A DNA stretch of 64,000 nucleotides from CBDDEC01 sp965198045 (GTDB lineage Bacteria; Chloroflexota; Dehalococcoidia; UBA2979). Positions 27,457 through 36,181 of this stretch are shown in pieces; the stretch's first letter is position 1, and each line of letters starts with the position of its first letter. A program made the position numbers and the translations under genes. A model generated the notes under the pieces. That model had not been told where the DNA came from, did no database searches, and saw only the letters and a list, made by a program, of their open reading frames with translations. The DNA is taken from assembly GCA_965198045.1 (NCBI GenBank), contig CBDAOL010000010.1, forward strand, positions 411,176 through 475,175, in the 5' to 3' direction.

Positions 27457-28101
27457 TCACCCTGGTCCACGGAAAACTGTCGTCTGACAGGAAGCCCGCT
27501 GGCCAAATGGCACCCTTTGATAGCTCAAGAAGTAGGCCTCGCGCTGCATGTTGGGCAGGACGTGCGAGTAGGTGTCAAGCGTCACCCCGATGTTCGCGTG
27601 GTCCAGCCGCTCCTGAACGATCTTGGGATGCACGCCAGCCTTGAGCGCCAGTGTCGCGCTCGTATGTCTCATGTCATGCAGGCGCAGATGCTCCATACCA
27701 CCGAGCGAACGGCGCGCCTTCCACCGCGTCGAGAGATTGCGAACGGACTCGGGGGTACCGGCAGACCGAGGGAACACGAGGTCGCCGTCATCCCACGCTG
27801 AGTCAAGCTGCAGCCGCCGCTCAAGTTGTGCGTTGCGATGCTCGCGTAGCACCGCGAGCGCCTCAGCAGTGAGAGCGATCGACCGGCGTGACGATCTCGT
27901 CTTCGGCTCCTTGAATCCCGAGGGCTCATATTCGTTCCGAGCGCGCTGAGCGTGATCCGAGTCGATATCAGACCAGCGGAGCCCGAGGAGCTCACCAGTG
28001 CGCAGCCCCGTGTGGACCAGCACGAAGACCGCTCGGCTCAGGTCCCGGTCGTCGCAGCGATCGTAGAACTGAGCGAGCTGCTCCGGCGTCGCCACCTGCA
28101 T
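27457..28101 (-). pseudogene. Phage-type tyrosine integrase, N-terminally truncated
   Basis: Only the catalytic domain remains, 214 aa if counted from ATG 28101. All catalytic residues are kept: Arg34 (HTGLRTGEL), Lys67 (EPKTRSSRR), His142 and Arg145 (HDMRHTSATL), His168 (LDHANIGVT) and Tyr178 (DTYSHV). Full-length relatives are near 370-400 aa, with arm-binding and core-binding domains before MQVATPEQLAQFYDRC. Those are replaced here by a DUF2182 fragment. The 3' end points to the tRNA-Met fragment 107 bp away. Without its DNA-binding N-terminus it should not recombine normally. Confidence 0.85.
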
Positions 28102-28102
28102 C

Positions 28103-28210
28103 TCACGCGAGTCCGGAGACATTCTTTTCGACACCCATGACGGAGCCGAGCAGCAGCATCCAGCCGATGTTGCCCATGCCAACGACGAACATCAGCAGCA
28201 TCAAGGTCCA
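28103..28210 (-). pseudogene. DUF2182 membrane-protein C-terminal fragment
   Basis: The reverse frame reads CCWTLMLLMFVVGMGNIGWM then LLLGSVMGVEKNVSGLA and TGA at 28105. The CCW plus hydrophobic helix and final VEK are typical of the last part of DUF2182 (predicted metal-binding) integral membrane proteins. It is joined to the integrase on one side and to the HTH-gene copy on the other. Confidence 0.6.
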
Positions 28211-28216
28211 GCAGCA

Positions 28217-28450
28217 GCCGACCCAGCATTGGCCTGCAGCAGTGCGAGCGCGGCGGCACGAGAATCGTCGGTGTACCTACCGGAGGCGTCCTGTTTGAGT
28301 TGATCGAGATCGGTCATGGATCAAGGCTAGTCGGCCGGATCCACATGTCTTCACGCCTGGGGGAGTTTGATCGCACCCCACCTCCCCATCAGAGCGCAGG
28401 GGGCCTTCGGTCTCGAGGTGCACAGGCTTCTTTTGGGTGGACACAGAGGG
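28217..28450. repeat. Inverted repeat, right copy, with HTH-gene start
   Basis: Inverted match to 11621..11851. On the reverse strand ATG 28317 opens MTDLDQLKQDASGRYTDDSR and AAALALLQANAG before DUF2182 sequence takes over. The copied upstream region extends to about 28450. Several substitutions in the coding part (for example LDQLKQD for RNQLEQD) show the two copies diverged under some time. Confidence 0.8.
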
Positions 28451-28618
28451 ACGGACTAGCCCACCGTGATCCGTGCCCGGCCTTCGCTGTAGCCGGCAAG
28501 TCGCGCGGCTTCGGCTCCGCTGTCGGTGACCGCCGCTTCTTCAACGAATCGCTGCTGGCGTGGCGTCGTCATGCGTCGAGGGTACTGATTGCGGTCACCG
28601 CAATGTTCCGGAACGTTA

Positions 28619-28673
28619 CGCGAAACGCCTCGCCTACCAAGACGCGCAGCGCGCCACAGCGTATGTGATATAA
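28619..28673 (+). other. Conserved coding tail upstream of cassette 2
   Basis: The frame ends AKRLAYQDAQRATAYVI and TAA at 28671, the counterpart of the tail at 6567. It is the left limit of the homology between cassettes 1 and 2; cassette 3 lacks it. Confidence 0.5.
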
Positions 28674-28736
28674 CAGCATCAGCCGCGGTGCTGACAGCCG
28701 ACGTTAGCGGCCGTGACCCCGGAGAGCTGGGTTGCC

Positions 28737-30131
28737 ATGGCGGACGACCGCATTGCGTTGATGGCGCACCTGATGCGCCGCGTCGGAGTGGGCGCGACGC
28801 GGGACGAACTCGAGGAGCTAGTCGAGCGTCCCTACGAAGAGGTCGTCGAGGAGTTCCTGCACCCAGAGGCGCTGGGCGATCCCGACCGGGACATACTGGA
28901 CCGTTACCTCCCGACGTCGACCAACCCCGAAGTATCGTCGGCCCCGGCGTCGCGCTGGATGCACAGCCTGGCGGGCGCCCGTCGCCCGCTGCGCGAGAAG
29001 ATGGCGCTGTTCTGGCACCAGGTCTTCGCGACAGGCTATGGCAAGAGTTCGCATGGCCGCGCGTCGGCGGCGCAGATCGAGCTCTTCCGCGAGAACGGGC
29101 TCGGCGACATGCGCCAGATCCTGCTCGACCTCTCGCGCGACCCGGCGATGATCGACTGGCTCGACAACTCGGAGAACCACGCGCACGCGAACAACGAGAA
29201 CTACGCGCGCGAACTGCTCGAGCTCTTTTCGCTGGGCGTCGGCAACTACAGCGAGGACGACATCAAGGAGGTGGCGCGGGCGTTCACAGGGTGGACGTTC
29301 ACGCAGCCGCTCTCGTTCTTCCCCTACGGCATCTCCGACTCCGTCTTCAAGTTCGACGAGGCGGACCACGACAGCGAGCAGAAGACGTTCCTCGGCCAGA
29401 CCGTCGTCGACGGCGAGGACGTGATCGAGGTGATCGTCAAGCAGGAGGCCTGCGCCCGGTTCATCGGCCGGCACCTGTACAACTTCTTCGTCGCCGACGA
29501 GCCGCCGGTGCCCTCGTGGAACGACGAGCCGCCGCGGGACCAGGCGGCGGTCGACGCGCTCGCCGCCACATTCGTGGAGTCCGACGGCGATATCCGCGAG
29601 GTGTTGCGGACGCTGCTCAACTCCGACTTTTTCAAGGCGGCACGGTTCCAGCGCGTCAAGAGCCCGGCCGAGTTCGTCGGTGGGGTGATCAAGCTCGTGG
29701 GTGCGCCGCGGCTCCCGGAAATCTCGGTGGCGCGGCTATCGCGGGCGACGACGCTGATGGGGCAGGACCTGCTGAACCCGCCCTCCGTCGAGGGCTGGCA
29801 CACGGGCCAGGAATGGATCAACTCCGGCACACTCACCCAGCGCGTCAATTTCGCGGTCGAGCAGGTGATGGACACTTCGAAGCCGGGCATGGCCGCGATC
29901 GTCGAGCGCGTCGCCGCCGCCGGTGACGCGACGCCTGAGGAGCTGGTCGACCGCTGCCTCGACCTCTGCGGTCCGCTCGATGTGAGCGCGCAGACGCGGG
30001 CGACGCTCGTGGAGCGCGCGGAGGAGGGAGGCCCGCTCTCGTTCGGCAACGGAGCGAGCGAGGAGGCCGAGGGCCGCATCGGACAAATGGTGCAGCTGAT
30101 CGTGGCGACGCCCGAGTACCAGTTCGCCTGA
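28737..30131 (+). CDS. DUF1800 family protein, cassette copy 2
   Basis: 464 aa from ATG 28737, after CGGAGAG. Same architecture as copy 1, with the NNENYARELLELFSLGVGNY and VEGWHTGQEWINSGTLTQR signatures. The main differences from copy 1 are a two-residue insertion around YGKSSHGRAS and PEVSSAPASRWMHS for PEVRGAWASRWLHS. No signal peptide. It is followed 12 bp later by the DUF1501 gene. The upstream 110 bp is homologous to that of copy 1, so the two probably share a promoter or leader; TGATATAA is conserved in both but overlaps the preceding stop. Confidence 0.93.
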   Translation: MADDRIALMAHLMRRVGVGATRDELEELVERPYEEVVEEFLHPEALGDPDRDILDRYLPTSTNPEVSSAPASRWMHSLAGARRPLREKMALFWHQVFATGYGKSSHGRASAAQIELFRENGLGDMRQILLDLSRDPAMIDWLDNSENHAHANNENYARELLELFSLGVGNYSEDDIKEVARAFTGWTFTQPLSFFPYGISDSVFKFDEADHDSEQKTFLGQTVVDGEDVIEVIVKQEACARFIGRHLYNFFVADEPPVPSWNDEPPRDQAAVDALAATFVESDGDIREVLRTLLNSDFFKAARFQRVKSPAEFVGGVIKLVGAPRLPEISVARLSRATTLMGQDLLNPPSVEGWHTGQEWINSGTLTQRVNFAVEQVMDTSKPGMAAIVERVAAAGDATPEELVDRCLDLCGPLDVSAQTRATLVERAEEGGPLSFGNGASEEAEGRIGQMVQLIVATPEYQFA

Positions 30132-30143
30132 GGAGGGCCAACG

Positions 30144-31304
30144 ATGACGACGAAGCTGCGGAAGCCCCCGGTGCTGGTGGTGATCCAGCTCAGCGGCGGG
30201 CTGGACTTCATGAACACGCTCATCCCCTACCAGAGCGGCGTCATCCGCGATGCCCGCGCGCACGTGATGGTGCCGATGGAGGACACGCTGCCGCTCGACG
30301 ACGAGCTGGCCTGGCACCCGGCGGCGAAGGCGCTCAAGGAGCTCTACGACGCAGGCCACGTGGCCGTCATGCAGGGCGTCGGCTGGGAGAACTCGAGCCG
30401 CTCCCACTTCCGCGCCATGGACATCTGGCACACCTGTGAGCCCGACAAGATCGCGAACGAGGGCTGGCTGGCGAAGGTCACACGCGAGTTCGACCCGGAC
30501 TCGGAGAACCCCCTGACCGCCGTCAGCTTTGGCGTCGGTCTGCCGAGGGCGCTGGCCGCTAGCGGCGTCAATGTCACTTCGATCGGCGACCTCGACCAGT
30601 TCGGACTGATGACGGAGGTCGAGGCGGAAGACAACCGCGCCAGGGACCTCGACAGCTTTAAGCGCATGTACACGCCGGGCATCGGCACCGGCATGGTGCA
30701 GGACTACCTGGCGGAGACCGGTCGCAGCGTGCTCAAGAGCGCGGACATGCTGGTCGACGCGCCGTCGCAGTACTCCTCGGAAGTGGAGTACGCGCCCAAC
30801 GAGATCGCACAGGCGCTGCGCGACGTGGCACGCGTGCACACGGCCGGACTCGGTACGCGCGTCTTCTACACGACGCACGCCGGCTACGACCACCACGCGA
30901 ACGAGACGATGATGCTCCCGCGTCTGCTCACCGAGTTGACGGAGGCGATCAGCGACTTCCTTCAGGACCTGCGCAACCACGACGCGTCCGAGGAGGTGAC
31001 GATCCTGGTGTTCTCCGAGTTCGGGCGGCGCATCAAGGACAACGGGTCTGGGACCGACCACGGCTCCGGCGGCGGCGCCTACATCATCGGGGACGGCGTC
31101 GAGGGCGGCCTCTATGGCGAGTACCCCTCGATCGAGCAGAAGGACTGGCTCTACGGCGAGGATATGCGGCACACGATCGACTTCCGCAGCGTCTACAGCA
31201 CGGTGCTCGACCAGTGGATGGGGGTCGACCAGACCGCGATCGTGGGCGGCACGTTCGAGCAGATCAACCCGTACAAGGCGACGGTAACGGGGGCGGGGCG
31301 ATGA
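30144..31304 (+). CDS. DUF1501 family protein, cassette copy 2
   Basis: 386 aa. Signatures are VLVVIQLSGGLDFMNTLIPY, HAGYDHHANET, LVFSEFGRRIKDNGSGTDHG and GGAYIIGDGVEGG. The middle third is distinct from the other two copies (FDPDSENPLTAVSFGVGLPR; VEAEDNRARDLDSFKRMYTP; VDAPSQYSSEVEYAPNEIAQ), while the first 100 and last 60 residues are close to copy 1. No export signal. ATGA overlap with the NHL gene. Confidence 0.93.
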   Translation: MTTKLRKPPVLVVIQLSGGLDFMNTLIPYQSGVIRDARAHVMVPMEDTLPLDDELAWHPAAKALKELYDAGHVAVMQGVGWENSSRSHFRAMDIWHTCEPDKIANEGWLAKVTREFDPDSENPLTAVSFGVGLPRALAASGVNVTSIGDLDQFGLMTEVEAEDNRARDLDSFKRMYTPGIGTGMVQDYLAETGRSVLKSADMLVDAPSQYSSEVEYAPNEIAQALRDVARVHTAGLGTRVFYTTHAGYDHHANETMMLPRLLTELTEAISDFLQDLRNHDASEEVTILVFSEFGRRIKDNGSGTDHGSGGGAYIIGDGVEGGLYGEYPSIEQKDWLYGEDMRHTIDFRSVYSTVLDQWMGVDQTAIVGGTFEQINPYKATVTGAGR

Positions 31305-32371
31305 CGGCCGAGACGAACGGCGGCGCTAGCGCCAGCGGCACGTTCGCAGGGCTGCTGCGCGCGGGCTTCCCATACGAGAAGACGATCGGGATGCACACCA
31401 GCTCGTGGTACCCGATCGACATCGCCCTCGGCAACGAGGGGCGGGTGTACTGCCTCCGACGGGGGCCGCACGCGGTGGGCGGCGTGATCCGCGTCATCAA
31501 CTGGGACGACGAGGAGCTTGGATGGATTAATCGCCGTAACGAGGAAGTCAGGAAGTTGGACCCCTTACACGGTGGCTGGGCCTGGCCCGTCGGGATCATC
31601 TGCGACGCCGAGGAGCGGCTGATCGTCTCGGACGAGGGCACGCACACGATCACCACCATGACGCGCGAGCGCGAGCAAGTGTCGGAGTGGGGCGAGCACG
31701 GGAGCGAGCCGGGCCAGCTCGACCGCCCGGCGCACATGGCTCTCGACGGCGAGGGCCACCTGCTCGTGGTCGACACGATGAACCACCGTATCCAGCGCTT
31801 CACCGTCGACGGCGAGTACATCGACGGCTTCGGCAGCTACGGCAGCGCGCCCGGCGAGCTCAACATGCCGTGGGGCATCGCCCTCGACACCGAGGGCTGC
31901 ATCTACGTCGGCGACTGGCGCAACGACCGCGTGCAGAAGTTCAGCCCCTCCGGCGAGCCATTGCTCTCGATCGGTTCGAGCGGGGACGGCGAGGGCGAGC
32001 TGAACCGCCCGGCTGGCGTGGCCGTCGACCAGCACGGTGATATCTACGTGGCCGATCGAGGCAACAACCGCGTCTTGCTCTTTGACCGCAACGGCCGCTA
32101 CGTCGAGCGCTTCGTCGGCGACGCCACCGTCTCGAAATCCGGGCGGGAGTACATCATGGCGAACGCCAGGATCCTGCGTCAGCGCGAGATGACCGCCCTC
32201 GAGCCGGAGAAGCGCTTCCGCGCTCCGGCCTCGGTGCGCATCGACGGCCACCGGATGTTCGTTGCCGACTTCGGCTACAACCGCGTGCAGGTCTACCGCA
32301 AGGAGGCCTATCCGCTGACCGAGGCCGAGATAAACCCGGACCCCGGGGCGCCAAGCCTGATGACGGTGTAG
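31301..32371 (+). CDS. NHL-repeat beta-propeller protein, cassette copy 2
   Basis: 356 aa with NHL units like copy 1: LDRPAHMALDGEGHLLVVDT, LNMPWGIALDTEGCIYVGDW and LNRPAGVAVDQHGDIYVADR with NNRVLLF. Blade text around NHRIQRFTVDGEYIDGFGSY and GSAPGE matches copy 3 rather than copy 1. Start ATG 31301 lies in the DUF1501 stop. Soluble and probably cytoplasmic. It is followed by the same Arg-rich small frame as copy 1. Confidence 0.92.
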   Translation: MTAETNGGASASGTFAGLLRAGFPYEKTIGMHTSSWYPIDIALGNEGRVYCLRRGPHAVGGVIRVINWDDEELGWINRRNEEVRKLDPLHGGWAWPVGIICDAEERLIVSDEGTHTITTMTREREQVSEWGEHGSEPGQLDRPAHMALDGEGHLLVVDTMNHRIQRFTVDGEYIDGFGSYGSAPGELNMPWGIALDTEGCIYVGDWRNDRVQKFSPSGEPLLSIGSSGDGEGELNRPAGVAVDQHGDIYVADRGNNRVLLFDRNGRYVERFVGDATVSKSGREYIMANARILRQREMTALEPEKRFRAPASVRIDGHRMFVADFGYNRVQVYRKEAYPLTEAEINPDPGAPSLMTV

Positions 32372-32389
32372 GTCGTCCTGATCTCGAGG

Positions 32390-32488
32390 ATGCGGCGACG
32401 GCGGCAGGAGCTGATCGAGGCCGAGATCGCGCGCATGGCGGAGAGCGGGCGCGCGTCGGCTTCCTCGCGAACCTCGAGGCGTGGCTGA
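32390..32488 (+). CDS. Small conserved ORF after cassette 2
   Basis: 32 aa, MRRRRQELIEAEIARMAESG then an Arg/Ser tail. The first 50 nt match 10346. In the +2 frame the sequence ends ARVGFLANLEAWLTDEALPD with TAG at 32524, which looks more protein-like, so an indel near 32450 may have broken a 45-residue protein. Unknown function. Confidence 0.35.
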   Translation: MRRRRQELIEAEIARMAESGRASASSRTSRRG

Positions 32489-32554
32489 CCGACGAGGCGT
32501 TGCCGGACGAGGTCTTCGAGCGCTAGCCGAGTCGGTCGTGCGCACACGAGCCGA

Positions 32555-33760
32555 TCAATAGATCACTTGCCGCGTCAGCAGATCGATGAACCGCTCCTCG
32601 TCCATCGCGAGCTCGTGGCGCAGGATCGCTTCGTTGTGCTCGCCGAGGAGCGGCGAGCGGGTGAGGGGCAGTCGTTCGCCGTCCCAGGTGAACGGCTGAT
32701 GCTGGACGACGAACGGCACGCCCGTCGGGTGCTCGAGTTCTACGAAGAACTCGCGCATCGGCTTGTCGCGGTCGGTGAGTTCGCTCACGTCTTCGAGCGC
32801 TGCGGCTGTGACACCGCGCGCGTCGAGGAGCTTCGCAACCTCCGCGGCGTCGAGTGTCGACGTCCAGGCCTCGATCGCCGCTTCCAGCTCATCGGCTGCG
32901 GCCTGCCGCCCGTCGAGGTGCTGCAAGTCGGGCCGAGCGGCCAGATCGGGTTGTCCGATCGCCGTCGCGAGCTGCTGCCACTCGACGGCCGATCGGACCT
33001 CCACGGCGACCCAGCGATCGTCGCCGGTGCAGCGGAAGACGCCGTGCGGGGCGAACTCCGGCGAACGGTTGCCGGTGCGGGGGGCGATGACGCCGTTGAC
33101 GAGATAGTCGAGCAGCTCGGTGTCGAGGAGGTTGATGGCGCCCTCGTACTGGGCGATCTCGACGAACTGGCCCTCGCCGGAGAGCTCGCGGTCGAGCAGC
33201 GCGGCCATGATCTGCGCGGCGCCGATCGGTGCGAGGGTGAAGTCGGTGTGCAACGTGCCGAGGCCCACCGGCGGCCGGTCCGGGAATCCGGTGTGAGCAC
33301 CGACGCCGGACATCCCTGTCACGCTGTTGCCGATGCCGCGCCAGTTCGTGCTGGGACCGCTGTGCCCCATCACGGGGAAGCTCGCGACGATGATGTCGGG
33401 CCGGACCGCCCGCAGGGCGTCGTAGTCGAGCCCCCAGCCCGCCATGGCGGTGGGCGCGAAGTTCGAGGTCACGACGTCGAAGCTCGGGAGCAGTTCGAAG
33501 ATCACCTCGACCGCGTCTGGCTGCTTCAGGTCGAGCGTCAGGCTTCGCTTGTTCGTGTTGCAGTCCATGAAGAACGCGCCGGTGTCGACGCCGTAGTTCT
33601 CCTCTGGCTGGTGGAACACACGCACTCGATCGACGTTGCTCGCGGTTTCCACCTTGACGACGTCGGCGCCCAGGTTCGCGAGCAGCTCCGTGATCAGCGG
33701 TCCCGCCGCCTGCCAGCAAAAGTCGAGCACGCGTACGCCGTCGAGGGGGAGCGCGGTCAT
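32555..33760 (-). CDS. CaiB/BaiF family III CoA-transferase, catalytic-type subunit
   Basis: 401 aa from ATG 33760. The fold signature is LDGVRVLDFCWQAAGPLITE, LANLGADVVKVE, NTNKRSLTLDLKQPDAVEVI and LLGEHNEAILR. The catalytic Asp that forms the glutamyl/aspartyl-CoA intermediate in formyl-CoA transferase (Asp169) aligns with Asp173 in LGTLHTDFTLAPIG. These enzymes move CoA between carboxylic acids. Its ATG overlaps the stop of the next gene upstream (ATGA), and that gene lacks the Asp, so the two probably form a heteromer. It converges on the cassette 2 genes. Substrate unknown; benzylsuccinate-type pairs (BbsEF) have a similar two-gene layout. Confidence 0.88.
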   Translation of the reverse strand: MTALPLDGVRVLDFCWQAAGPLITELLANLGADVVKVETASNVDRVRVFHQPEENYGVDTGAFFMDCNTNKRSLTLDLKQPDAVEVIFELLPSFDVVTSNFAPTAMAGWGLDYDALRAVRPDIIVASFPVMGHSGPSTNWRGIGNSVTGMSGVGAHTGFPDRPPVGLGTLHTDFTLAPIGAAQIMAALLDRELSGEGQFVEIAQYEGAINLLDTELLDYLVNGVIAPRTGNRSPEFAPHGVFRCTGDDRWVAVEVRSAVEWQQLATAIGQPDLAARPDLQHLDGRQAAADELEAAIEAWTSTLDAAEVAKLLDARGVTAAALEDVSELTDRDKPMREFFVELEHPTGVPFVVQHQPFTWDGERLPLTRSPLLGEHNEAILRHELAMDEERFIDLLTRQVIY

Positions 33761-35043
33761 GCCTGCGCCTCCTCGACAACGAGGACCGTCGAGGCTTCGG
33801 CCAAGCCAGTGGCGCAGGCGTGTTCGAACTCCTCGTCGCTCAGTCCGGCGATCTCGCGGAGCGCCCACGCGGTGTGCTCGCCCAGCGCCGGCGCTGGCTC
33901 GATGGGCGGCTCGAACCGCGACGAGCGGAAGGGACCGCGGATCCGCGGCAGGTCGCGCTCGAGCGCTGGGTGGTGGACCGTCGAGAAGACGCCCCGCACT
34001 TCGAGGTGCTCGTCGCGGGCGATGTCATCAACCTGGTTGATCGGCGTGACCAGCAGGCCGAACTCTTGCCCTCGACGGACCAGCTCGTCGCGAGGCAGCG
34101 CTGCGCAAATCTCGCTGATCGCTTCGTTCAGCTCCTCGCGGGCACCGGCGCGGCGGGCCGGGTCAGTCCACTCGCCCTCGAGGAACTTACGCGAGCCAGT
34201 GACCTCTTCGAACCAGGTGGCGAATCCGTCCCAACGTGTCGGCCAGATGCCGAACACGACCCAGAGCTGGTCCTGTGACTTGTAGATGACGCCACCGGTT
34301 TCGACCCAGATCAGCCCGGTCGGTCCAATCGTCGTGACTGCCAACTGTCCCCGCCGCGCCACCTTACCGTACCAGCGCCACATGTTCTGGTTGGCCGCCT
34401 GGATCGTCGTCGACATCGTGGCTTCCTGGAGACTGACCGTCGCCGAGCCACCGACACCCTGGCGGCGGGCGCGGAGGAGTAGAGCGATGCCTGCCGCCAG
34501 TGCGGTGTGGGCGGCCTGTTTGTAGGCGAGCTTGCCGACGGGGTAGTCGGGCGCGCGGTCGGGAAAGCCGTTGCAGTAGAGCAGCCCACCCGCCGCCACG
34601 GCGATCAGGTCGGAGGCGATCGGTACCGCTTCGCCTCGGCGAAAGACCATATCGACCAGTCCCACGCGAGGATGCGCCTTGAGCAGGCGCTCGTGGTCGA
34701 AGAACGCCTGCGCCGCTGGCGGGCGTTCCAGCGGCGCGATGATCAGATCGACGTTCGCGGCCAAACGGTCGACGAGCTCCCACGCCTCGCGATCGTCGAG
34801 GGCCAGCGCGACGCTGCGCTTCCCGCCGTTGTAGTGCAGGTGCGCCAGCGAGCGCTCGAGGCCCGGCTCGCCGTCGACGAAGGGTGGACGCCGGCGCAGG
34901 CGGTCGCCGGAACGCGACTCGACGCGGATGACCTCGGTGCCGAGGTCGGCCAGGTAGCGGGCCGCGAGGACGACCGCCTCGTCGCTCAGATCGAGCACCC
35001 GCACCCCTCGCAGGGGTGGCCGTCCCGGCGCAGGTGTGGTCAT
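33757..35043 (-). CDS. CaiB/BaiF family III CoA-transferase, non-catalytic-type subunit
   Basis: 428 aa from ATG 35043. It keeps the Rossmann-like opening LRGVRVLDLSDEAVVLAARY, LADLGTEVIRVE, and the C-terminal PALGEHTAWALREIAGLSDE. Where the catalytic Asp should be the sequence is VGKLAYKQAAHTALAAGIAL, without Asp or Glu. A shared signature with the N-terminal half of the fused genes (LRRRPPFVDGEPG; SLAHLHYNGGKRSVAL) shows that they are the same lineage. It is first in a two-gene operon, coupled to the catalytic partner by ATGA. Likely a structural or specificity subunit. Confidence 0.85.
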   Translation of the reverse strand: MTTPAPGRPPLRGVRVLDLSDEAVVLAARYLADLGTEVIRVESRSGDRLRRRPPFVDGEPGLERSLAHLHYNGGKRSVALALDDREAWELVDRLAANVDLIIAPLERPPAAQAFFDHERLLKAHPRVGLVDMVFRRGEAVPIASDLIAVAAGGLLYCNGFPDRAPDYPVGKLAYKQAAHTALAAGIALLLRARRQGVGGSATVSLQEATMSTTIQAANQNMWRWYGKVARRGQLAVTTIGPTGLIWVETGGVIYKSQDQLWVVFGIWPTRWDGFATWFEEVTGSRKFLEGEWTDPARRAGAREELNEAISEICAALPRDELVRRGQEFGLLVTPINQVDDIARDEHLEVRGVFSTVHHPALERDLPRIRGPFRSSRFEPPIEPAPALGEHTAWALREIAGLSDEEFEHACATGLAEASTVLVVEEAQA

Positions 35044-35251
35044 CGTGCTGCCGTCTTCTGGACCGTCGCGGGAATTACGTTTCTTCGTCGGTCCCTCGTT
35101 CGCTGCGAGGGCCGATCACTATGACGTTTGTGCTGTCTTGCGGCGGCAGGGTAGCATCGCGCTGCCAGCGGCGATGGTAGTCCTGCGGATGAGGGCAAGC
35201 CATCCTTCGACCAGGCAACGGGAACGGGTCGATACACGAAGGAACGTAACG

Positions 35252-36181
35252 GTGGAGTTCTTCCGTTTGTTGGTGTACCGGGTCATCGCTTCAATGTTCA
35301 CGGTGTTCATCGTGATCACGATCGTGTTCTTTCTCAGCCGCGTGGTGGGCAACCCGATCGAGTATCTGGCGGAACTCGACACTACCCCGGAGGCCCGCGA
35401 AGTGATCGAGGAGGAGTTCGGGCTCAAGGATCCGATCGTGATCCAGTACCGCGACTTCTTGATCGACATCGTTCGACTCGACGCTGGTCGATCTTTCCGC
35501 ACCGGCAGGCCGGCCTTCGAGGAAGTGCAGTTGCGGGCGGTCAAGACACTTCAGCTGGGTGCAGCTGGCCTCGCCTTCACGCTGGCACTGGGCATCACCA
35601 CCGGGGTGCTGGCTGCTGTCTATCGCGGACGACCGATTGACGGGTCCGCACGGGTATTGGCCTTGTGGGGGCAGGCGACCCCGGACTTCTGGCTCGGGCT
35701 CATGCTGATCCTGTTCTTTGGCGTCAGGCTCGGCTGGCTGCCCACCGGAGGCACCGGCAGCTGGCAGCACCTCATCCTGCCGACGATCACGATCGGGACC
35801 GCCGGCGCGGCCGGTATCACGCGCATCACGCGTTCCGCCATGCTCGAAGTATTGGAGTCCGACTTTGTACGGACCGCGCGGGCCAAGGGGCTGGCCGAGC
35901 GCCAGGTGATCCTCCGACACGCGCTGCGGAACGCGCTGCTCCCAGTGACGACGATTTTCGGACTGCAGATCGGGAGGCTGATCGCGGGCTCGGTCATCGT
36001 CGAGACCGTGTTCGCCTGGCCTGGAATCGGTCGGCTGGTCGTCGGGGCCATCCAGACGTCGGACTACCCGGTGGTACAGGTCTCCATCATCGTCATCTCC
36101 ACGACGATCGTCCTCGGGAACCTCGCGGTCGACCTCTCGTACCGGTTCGTCGATCCGCGCATCAAAGCGAGCGCGATATGA
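35252..36181 (+). CDS. Peptide-type ABC transporter permease (DppB/OppB-like)
   Basis: 309 aa starting at GTG 35252 with AAGGA nine bases before. The N-terminal helix LVYRVIASMFTVFIVITIVF and the family text VVGNPIEYLA, RAVKTLQLGAAGLAFTLALG, ATPDFWLGLMLILFFGVRLG, PTGGTGSWQHLILPTITIGT are typical of DppB, with the EAA loop at RTARAKGLAERQVILRHALR. Six membrane segments expected. It would form the inner-membrane pore with the next gene. No ATPase genes are nearby, so these must come from elsewhere. The gene reads away from the CoA-transferase pair across a 208-bp spacer. Confidence 0.9.
   Translation: MEFFRLLVYRVIASMFTVFIVITIVFFLSRVVGNPIEYLAELDTTPEAREVIEEEFGLKDPIVIQYRDFLIDIVRLDAGRSFRTGRPAFEEVQLRAVKTLQLGAAGLAFTLALGITTGVLAAVYRGRPIDGSARVLALWGQATPDFWLGLMLILFFGVRLGWLPTGGTGSWQHLILPTITIGTAGAAGITRITRSAMLEVLESDFVRTARAKGLAERQVILRHALRNALLPVTTIFGLQIGRLIAGSVIVETVFAWPGIGRLVVGAIQTSDYPVVQVSIIVISTTIVLGNLAVDLSYRFVDPRIKASAI

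Noticed and set aside
32567..34285. A 572-codon forward frame over the split CoA-transferase genes
   Set aside because: Antisense shadow of two conserved overlapping genes, with no ribosome-binding site and no domain.
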